A DNA stretch of 64,000 nt, taken from assembly GCA_029580855.1 (NCBI GenBank), contig JAKPQH010000137.1, positions 1 through 64,000 on the forward strand. Reading direction: 5' to 3'. Below the pieces are notes generated by a model. That model searched no databases. It saw only the letters and a program-made list of their open reading frames with translations, and was not told the origin of the DNA. The stretch is from a bacterium (GTDB taxonomy: Bacteria > Methylomirabilota > Methylomirabilia > Methylomirabilales > 2-02-FULL-66-22). The translations under genes were made by a program, and so were the position numbers. The first letter of the stretch is position 1. Each line of letters opens with the position of its first letter. Positions 59,768 through 64,000 of the stretch are shown piece after piece.

Positions 59768-60916
59768 TTATTGCGCCGCGCCGCTCTTGGTTCGCAGATT
59801 CTGCAGATTTCCGATGACGCGCTTCACGCGCTTGATGCGCGCCATCAGTTGTTCGTTCTTGGGGTCCAGGGCCAGCGCCCGCTTCCAGACCTTCAGGGCC
59901 TCGTCGTACTGTTGCCGGCTGTAGTGGATGACGCCGATCTTGGTCAGGTGTTTTACGTGCGTCGCGATCTCATTGGCGAGTTCCTTGCTGAGGACCTCGA
60001 ACTCCGGGTCGTCCACACGCTGTTTCTCCAGTTTTGCCATGAGGCGCTGGGCCTCCAGGAAGTCCTTCTCATGGCACGCTCGCTTGAAATCCGCCAGCAA
60101 GAGCGCTGTCTGTTCCTGGCGCTGAGGATCGATCCCCGGCCGCCGGTTTTTGTCCTGCCGGTCGGCAGCCGCTCTTTGTGAAGCCCGCGCTGCCTCGGCA
60201 GCTCGTTCCCGCTCCCTCGACGCGCGCAACTCCTCGTCCTTGAGCCTTTCCTGGAGCCTGGCATTCAGCGCCTCGATGTCCATGGCGTCGGATAGGCGCG
60301 ACGCCAGCGGGAGTACCCGCTTTGCGACGGTCAAGTCGTTGTGTTCGAGGGCACGTCGCCCGCGTTCCGCCAGCGCCGCCGCCAGCGCATGGGCGCTGGC
60401 GAGTCTTCTATTTGACGAATACTGCTCAAGCCAGTTGGGCGGGTTTCGCGCCTCGACCAGTCTGCTCAGCTCCAGATCCTTGAGCGCCAGTTCCCCTTGC
60501 GCGACCAACCGATCAAGCTCCACCCTTTCGAGATGTTGGGCGTGGCGCCGAGCAAGCTGCTGTTCCCCGGACCGCAGGGCTGTGCTGTCCGGCAGCCGCG
60601 CTAGGGCGTCGCGATACTTCTCGAACGCCGTCTCCCAATCCCCGGCGGCCGCGGCACGGTCGGCCTCTGCGATCGCGTGGCGCTCGAAGCTGGCGATCTG
60701 GGCGTCGACTCGCGCTTGCAGCTCCGAAAAGTTGCCGATCGAGGGGGAGGCCGCTTCCCGCGCGTCCGCCAGGGTCGCCAGTGCTTTGCCGTACTCCTGT
60801 CGACTGAGCCAGTGATCGATCTGCTCGTTGACGTTGCTGCCCGACGGGGGCAGGCCGGCACACCCGGTGATGTGGCTGAGAACCATGACGCAGAACACCC
60901 ATGCCAATCGTTTCAT
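59768..60916 (-). CDS. TPR-type lipoprotein
   Basis: The 382-residue protein has a lipoprotein signal with lipobox HITGC (C19). Helical repeats follow: NEQIDHWLSRQEYGKALATL, WETAFEKYRDALARLPDSTA and the C-terminal TPR HLTKIGVIHYSRQQYDEALK, VWKRALALDPKNEQLMARI. A charged coiled coil with RASRERERAAEAARASQR lies around residue 255. Its ATG overlaps the cyclase gene's stop by four bases, so the two are translated together. It may organise or sense something at the outer membrane for the cyclase pathway (inference). Confidence 0.8.
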   Translation of the reverse strand: MKRLAWVFCVMVLSHITGCAGLPPSGSNVNEQIDHWLSRQEYGKALATLADAREAASPSIGNFSELQARVDAQIASFERHAIAEADRAAAAGDWETAFEKYRDALARLPDSTALRSGEQQLARRHAQHLERVELDRLVAQGELALKDLELSRLVEARNPPNWLEQYSSNRRLASAHALAAALAERGRRALEHNDLTVAKRVLPLASRLSDAMDIEALNARLQERLKDEELRASRERERAAEAARASQRAAADRQDKNRRPGIDPQRQEQTALLLADFKRACHEKDFLEAQRLMAKLEKQRVDDPEFEVLSKELANEIATHVKHLTKIGVIHYSRQQYDEALKVWKRALALDPKNEQLMARIKRVKRVIGNLQNLRTKSGAAQ

Positions 60917-62439
60917 GGGACAGCTTCCTGCGGCCTCAAGAGCGGTTCGAGCCTGGCTCTGATGAAGTCCTCGTGTCCGGCCGCATCCAACAATGCGGAA
61001 TACGTCATCACGGGCTGTGTCGTGCCGCGCAGGACGATTCGGCCGTGCGGTTGGCATTGAATCGGTCCCGTGCCGCGGAGCGCGTCGTACGTGGCATCGC
61101 TCAGCAGGATCTGGCCGGGCTTTGCGGAAGACGACAGCCGTGCGGCGACGTTGACCTCCCGGCCCATGACGGTATACTCCATCCGGTCCGCCGCCCCGAT
61201 GTTGCCTGCCAACATGGCGCCGCTGTTGATGCCCACATGAAACATCAACACGGCCTGGCCTTGCGCTTTTCGCCGGGTGTTCAGGGTGACGACCAGATAC
61301 TGGATCAGCGCGGCGCACTCCAGCGCGTGCCGCGCGTGCAGCGGATCGGGTTCCGGGACGCCGAAGACCGCCATGACGCAGTCGCCGATGTATTTGTCGA
61401 TGTGGCCGTGACAGGCATCCACGATGCGGGCAATGTAGCCGAAGTATTCGTTCAGAACGGCATTGACTTCCTTGGCGGACATGCGTTCCGCCAACGCGCT
61501 GAAACCGAAGATATCGGCGAACAAGACGCTGGCGACGACGTTGCGGCCAACCGCGCCGGACGGCGCGGTATCTCTCAAAACTTCCTTGGCCACTTGGGGG
61601 GCGACATAGCGGGAGAAGGTTTGCTCCACACGCTCTTTCTGCGCCAACCCCTCGGTCATGTCGTTCATGGCCCGCATCAAGTCGCCCAGCTCGTCGTTGC
61701 GCGGCTGGGTGAACCGGATGTCGTAATTCCCAGCGGACACCGCGCTGCTCACCTTGATGATTTCGTGTATCGGCCGCGCCAGGCGCTTTCCCAGGCCGAT
61801 CGAGATCAGGCAGCCGATGAGGACAAACACCAGGGTTGCCAGACCCACCGTTCGAATCGTCTGCTGTTTGGCCGAATCGACGATCGAGCGGTCAAAGCCG
61901 ATCAACGCATAACCTACCGTCAGGCCATCGACGTTCATCGGACTCACTGCGGCCATCACCGTGACGCGTTCGCCGTCTTCGTGCCTGTTCTTGGTATAGA
62001 GGAACATGCCGTGTTGCGTGGAATGATCGGCTACCCTCGCGGCGTCGGGGACGATTCCGGCTTGCACGATGGGTTGGAGTTCATCAGAGTAAACCGCCGC
62101 GGCCAGGACGCCGCGCTGCTCGGTCAAATGATTGACGATCACCTCGAGCGTCAGGCTGTCTTCGGCCAGCACGGGTTCCTTGGCGACCTGGGCAAACTGT
62201 TGGACGACGGTGCGGCTGGACTCGACCATTTGGCGCTCGAGAAGAACGCTTTGATCTCTCGCCACGACCCATCCGAGCACCCCCATGCCCGAGCCGATGA
62301 CAAGCGTGAAAGCCAGCGCCAGCTTGTAGGCGATGGGTAACTTGCGCGGGAACCGGGACGGCCATCCGCGAGCCAGAAAGGCGCCAGCCTTGTGACGTAT
62401 CGTGTCTGCCCCCGAGATGCGAGCCTCGACACCGCGCAT
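60913..62439 (-). CDS. Membrane-bound class III nucleotide cyclase with HAMP domain
   Basis: The 508-residue protein has a first membrane helix (LPIAYKLALAFTLVIGSGMG), a periplasmic sensor of about 150 residues, a second helix (LATLVFVLIGCLISIGL) and a HAMP domain (GKRLARPIHEIIKVSSAV). The class III cyclase core follows: VLFADIFGFSALAERMSAK, HIDKYIGDCVMAVFGVP and RMEYTVMGREVNVAARLSS. Metal Asp residues and the Lys of D-K-Y-I-G-D are present, but the usual adenine-selecting Asp (I-G-D-x-V-N) is Arg here (M-G-R-E-V-N). ATG 62439 is the first good start with GGAGAAGG upstream; a longer frame to 62619 is Arg/Pro-rich. Confidence 0.85.
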   Translation of the reverse strand: MRGVEARISGADTIRHKAGAFLARGWPSRFPRKLPIAYKLALAFTLVIGSGMGVLGWVVARDQSVLLERQMVESSRTVVQQFAQVAKEPVLAEDSLTLEVIVNHLTEQRGVLAAAVYSDELQPIVQAGIVPDAARVADHSTQHGMFLYTKNRHEDGERVTVMAAVSPMNVDGLTVGYALIGFDRSIVDSAKQQTIRTVGLATLVFVLIGCLISIGLGKRLARPIHEIIKVSSAVSAGNYDIRFTQPRNDELGDLMRAMNDMTEGLAQKERVEQTFSRYVAPQVAKEVLRDTAPSGAVGRNVVASVLFADIFGFSALAERMSAKEVNAVLNEYFGYIARIVDACHGHIDKYIGDCVMAVFGVPEPDPLHARHALECAALIQYLVVTLNTRRKAQGQAVLMFHVGINSGAMLAGNIGAADRMEYTVMGREVNVAARLSSSAKPGQILLSDATYDALRGTGPIQCQPHGRIVLRGTTQPVMTYSALLDAAGHEDFIRARLEPLLRPQEAVP

Positions 62440-62724
62440 GACGCCGGCCCTTCTCCGTCGGCCTTTCTTCCGTTGGCGTGGCGATTTGCCGGGCGGACTG
62501 CCAGGAGTCCGAATGCTACGACCCCGACCGCGGGAGTCAAGGGCAAAGTACGCGGCGACGTAGACCGCGGTCGGGGTCGGCGGAGCTGGTCGCCCGTTCG
62601 TCGAGCTCGCCGCGGGCACCCGGCCGCGCCCGCCGCCTGCCTTGAGCGTTGACGGCGTTGCGCGCGCGTGTTACGAAATAGGCGTGGGTGCGGAACGGGC
62701 AGCAGACGAGCAAGGAGGCGGAGC

Positions 62725-63549
62725 ATGACCATCGTGGCGATTTCCCGGGAGATGGGGAGCGGGGGCTACGAGATCGGCGCCGCGGTGGCCAGGGCGCTGA
62801 ACTTCGAGTACGTGAATCGCCAGATCCTCCTCGAGGCCGCGCACGCCCACGGCGTGCCGGAGGCGACGCTCTTGGATGTGGTGGAACGCCGCCCGTCCCT
62901 CTGGGAGCGCTTCGATGCGGAGCGCCGACGCTATCTCACGTTCCTGGAGGCGGCCTACTACACCTTCGCCGAGCGGGGGAATCTGGTCACCGCCAGCCGC
63001 AGCGGCCCCTTCTTCGTCCGGGACGTGCGGCACGCCCTGAAGGTGCGGATCATGGCCCCCGTCGAGGTACGCGTACGCCGGGTCATGGCGCAGGAGTCGC
63101 TGGACCAAAAGGCCGCCGCGGCCAAGGTCCGGGCCTACGACCGGGAGATGTCCGGCCGTATCGATTACCTCTTCGGGGTCGATTGGACGTTGCCCGAGAA
63201 CTACGACTTCGTGCTCAATACCAGCGACGACTCGTGGGACTACTACACGGACCTTTTGGTGGCGGCGGCGCGCCACCCCCGATACCAACCCACGCCGGCG
63301 TCCCTCCAGAAGGTCCGCGACCTCCGCCTCGCGGCGCAGGTCCGCGCCGCCATCGCCACGGACCCGGGGACCCAGCGTCTGAATGTCGAGGTCACCGCCC
63401 AGGAGGGCCGCGTGGTGCTGACGGGCATCGTGTTCAGCCCGGCCGTGCTGGACACCGCAGCCGACGTGGCCAGGCGCGTCCCGGGAGTCGTCAGCGTCTC
63501 CTGCGAGACGGTGGAGATCCCGCGGGTCTACCCGGGCCCGATCATGTGA
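62725..63549 (+). CDS. Cytidylate-kinase-like domain fused to a BON domain
   Basis: The 274-residue protein begins MTIVAISREMGSGGYEIGAA, the P-loop of the cytidylate-kinase-like family (G-S-G-G-x-x-I-G), then YVNRQILLEAAHAHGVPEA and LKVRIMAPVEVRVRRVMAQE with the lid Arg residues. GVDWTLPENYDFVLNTSD follows. Residues 205-265 form a BON domain: LRLAAQVRAAIATDPGTQRL, VVLTGIVFSPAVLDTAADVA and VPGVVSVSCETVEI. The middle G-R-G loop is changed to S-R-S. BON domains bind membranes or phospholipids, so the fusion may place a kinase-like enzyme at a membrane. ATG 62725 has AAGGAGG six bases upstream. Confidence 0.82.
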   Translation: MTIVAISREMGSGGYEIGAAVARALNFEYVNRQILLEAAHAHGVPEATLLDVVERRPSLWERFDAERRRYLTFLEAAYYTFAERGNLVTASRSGPFFVRDVRHALKVRIMAPVEVRVRRVMAQESLDQKAAAAKVRAYDREMSGRIDYLFGVDWTLPENYDFVLNTSDDSWDYYTDLLVAAARHPRYQPTPASLQKVRDLRLAAQVRAAIATDPGTQRLNVEVTAQEGRVVLTGIVFSPAVLDTAADVARRVPGVVSVSCETVEIPRVYPGPIM

Positions 63550-63873
63550 CCTGCCCCGGCACCGCTGCGCCGCGCGCGCCCGCGGGGTGTCGCGGGGCAG
63601 CTCGTCTGTTGGCCCGGCTCCGTTAGGGCACCACGCTCCTCCGGAAACCCGCGTGTACACCCAAGCCGACGATGCGAGGATTCCCTGGGAAGAGATGCGC
63701 GCCGCCGGACGACGGCGTTCGGCTTTTGCTCCCGCAGCCACTGAACTCGTCTCCGGCCCCTGGAGGTATCCAGTCTCCCGGCCCGAATTGACGAGAACGT
63801 TCACAGTGCTGCAACCCCGACGCCAGTCGCGCCGAAATACAACGTCCAGCTCAATCAACGGAGAGTCGAGACC
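63550..63873. other. Intergenic, no recognisable gene
   Basis: About 320 bp after the kinase-BON gene. Frames are short and lack motifs. An SD-like GGAGAG at 63860-63865 lies before the possible partial gene at the right edge. Confidence 0.45.
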
Positions 63874-64000
63874 GTGCGGGGTTTCCTCATGAAGCAGAGC
63901 GTGGAGCCACCGCGGATACACCCGGTCGGGCCGGGGCCGCTCCTCGACCCTGCCACCCCCAAAGCGAAGCAGCGCGGGGTGACGGCGAAACTCGTGCTCC
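63874..64000 (+). CDS. Possible partial gene running off the right edge
   Basis: From GTG 63874 (or ATG 63889) the frame reads MRGFLMKQSVEPPRIHPVGP then PKAKQRGVTAKLVL and is open to the window end. GGAGAG precedes the GTG by eight bases. The final R-G-V-T-A-K-L-V-L could begin a membrane helix of a sensor protein, but too little is visible to name it. Confidence 0.35.
   Translation, partial: MRGFLMKQSVEPPRIHPVGPGPLLDPATPKAKQRGVTAKLVL

Overview
The window is high-GC bacterial DNA. It combines a Gram-negative envelope (Pal lipoprotein, RND efflux pump, AttH-like lipocalin) with hydantoinase/carbamoylase, corrinoid and ureide genes, a tandem ThyX and a UGSC-type selenoprotein relic. This mix would fit a soil or groundwater lineage such as Methylomirabilota (NC10/Rokubacteria-like). 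That placement is an inference from gene content and was not tested. No rRNA, tRNA, CRISPR array or replication origin was seen.

Region 1 (1-22.2 kb) is an accessory mosaic. Intact genes (MscS channel, a secreted protein, an MFS permease, Fe-alcohol dehydrogenase plus a UxaB-like reductase, PhzF, Tag, HyuA/HyuB, a hemerythrin) sit between broken ones. The broken genes are an IS21 istB tail, a corrinoid protein cut by a repeat, a carbamoylase with a one-base frameshift, a Hsp90-type ATPase fragment, a decayed hicBA pair, an IS1182 remnant, a UGSC selenoprotein relic with an in-frame TGA, and an MNT/HEPN pair whose HEPN gene carries an in-frame TGA. Four copies of a GC-rich repeat carrying a NotI site (GCGGCCGC) occur only here. 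I read them as decayed IS91-family transposase ends, because the copy at 21.7-22.1 kb still has the transposase N-terminus in the same orientation. A diverged 55-bp direct repeat brackets 19.34-22.23 kb.

Region 2 (22.2-34.6 kb) looks like stable chromosome: a DEDD-type nuclease, an acidic unknown protein and a tandem-domain ThyX on the plus strand. A long minus-strand series follows: TetR regulator, membrane-fusion protein, RND pump, glucose-6-phosphate isomerase, Pal, and a GH13 enzyme.

Region 3 (35-46.2 kb) holds an attEFGH-like export cassette (ABC ATPase, double FtsX permease, AttH/CrtC lipocalin). Convergent to it is a seven-gene minus-strand operon: PuuE-like deacetylase, LivH, LivM, substrate-binding protein, LivG, LivF, PucG-like aminotransferase. 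I interpret this operon as uptake and breakdown of a ureide or related nitrogen compound.

Region 4 (46.4-51.1 kb) carries redox and stress genes: DUF2148 ferredoxin-like protein, pterin carbinolamine dehydratase, an MFS permease, a Crp/Fnr regulator divergent from an Fe-S protein across a perfect TTGAT-N4-ATCAA box, and a cupin separated by a bidirectional terminator.

Region 5 (51.6-64 kb) is rich in nucleotide-signalling genes: GAF-GGDEF cyclase, a double-PilZ protein, a 745-residue coiled-coil/PilZ-like protein with internal DNA repeats, a ferritin-like protein, a HAD phosphatase, a 59-residue two-helix membrane peptide, a class III nucleotide cyclase overlapping a TPR lipoprotein gene, and a cytidylate-kinase-like/BON fusion. 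A further gene appears to run off the right edge.
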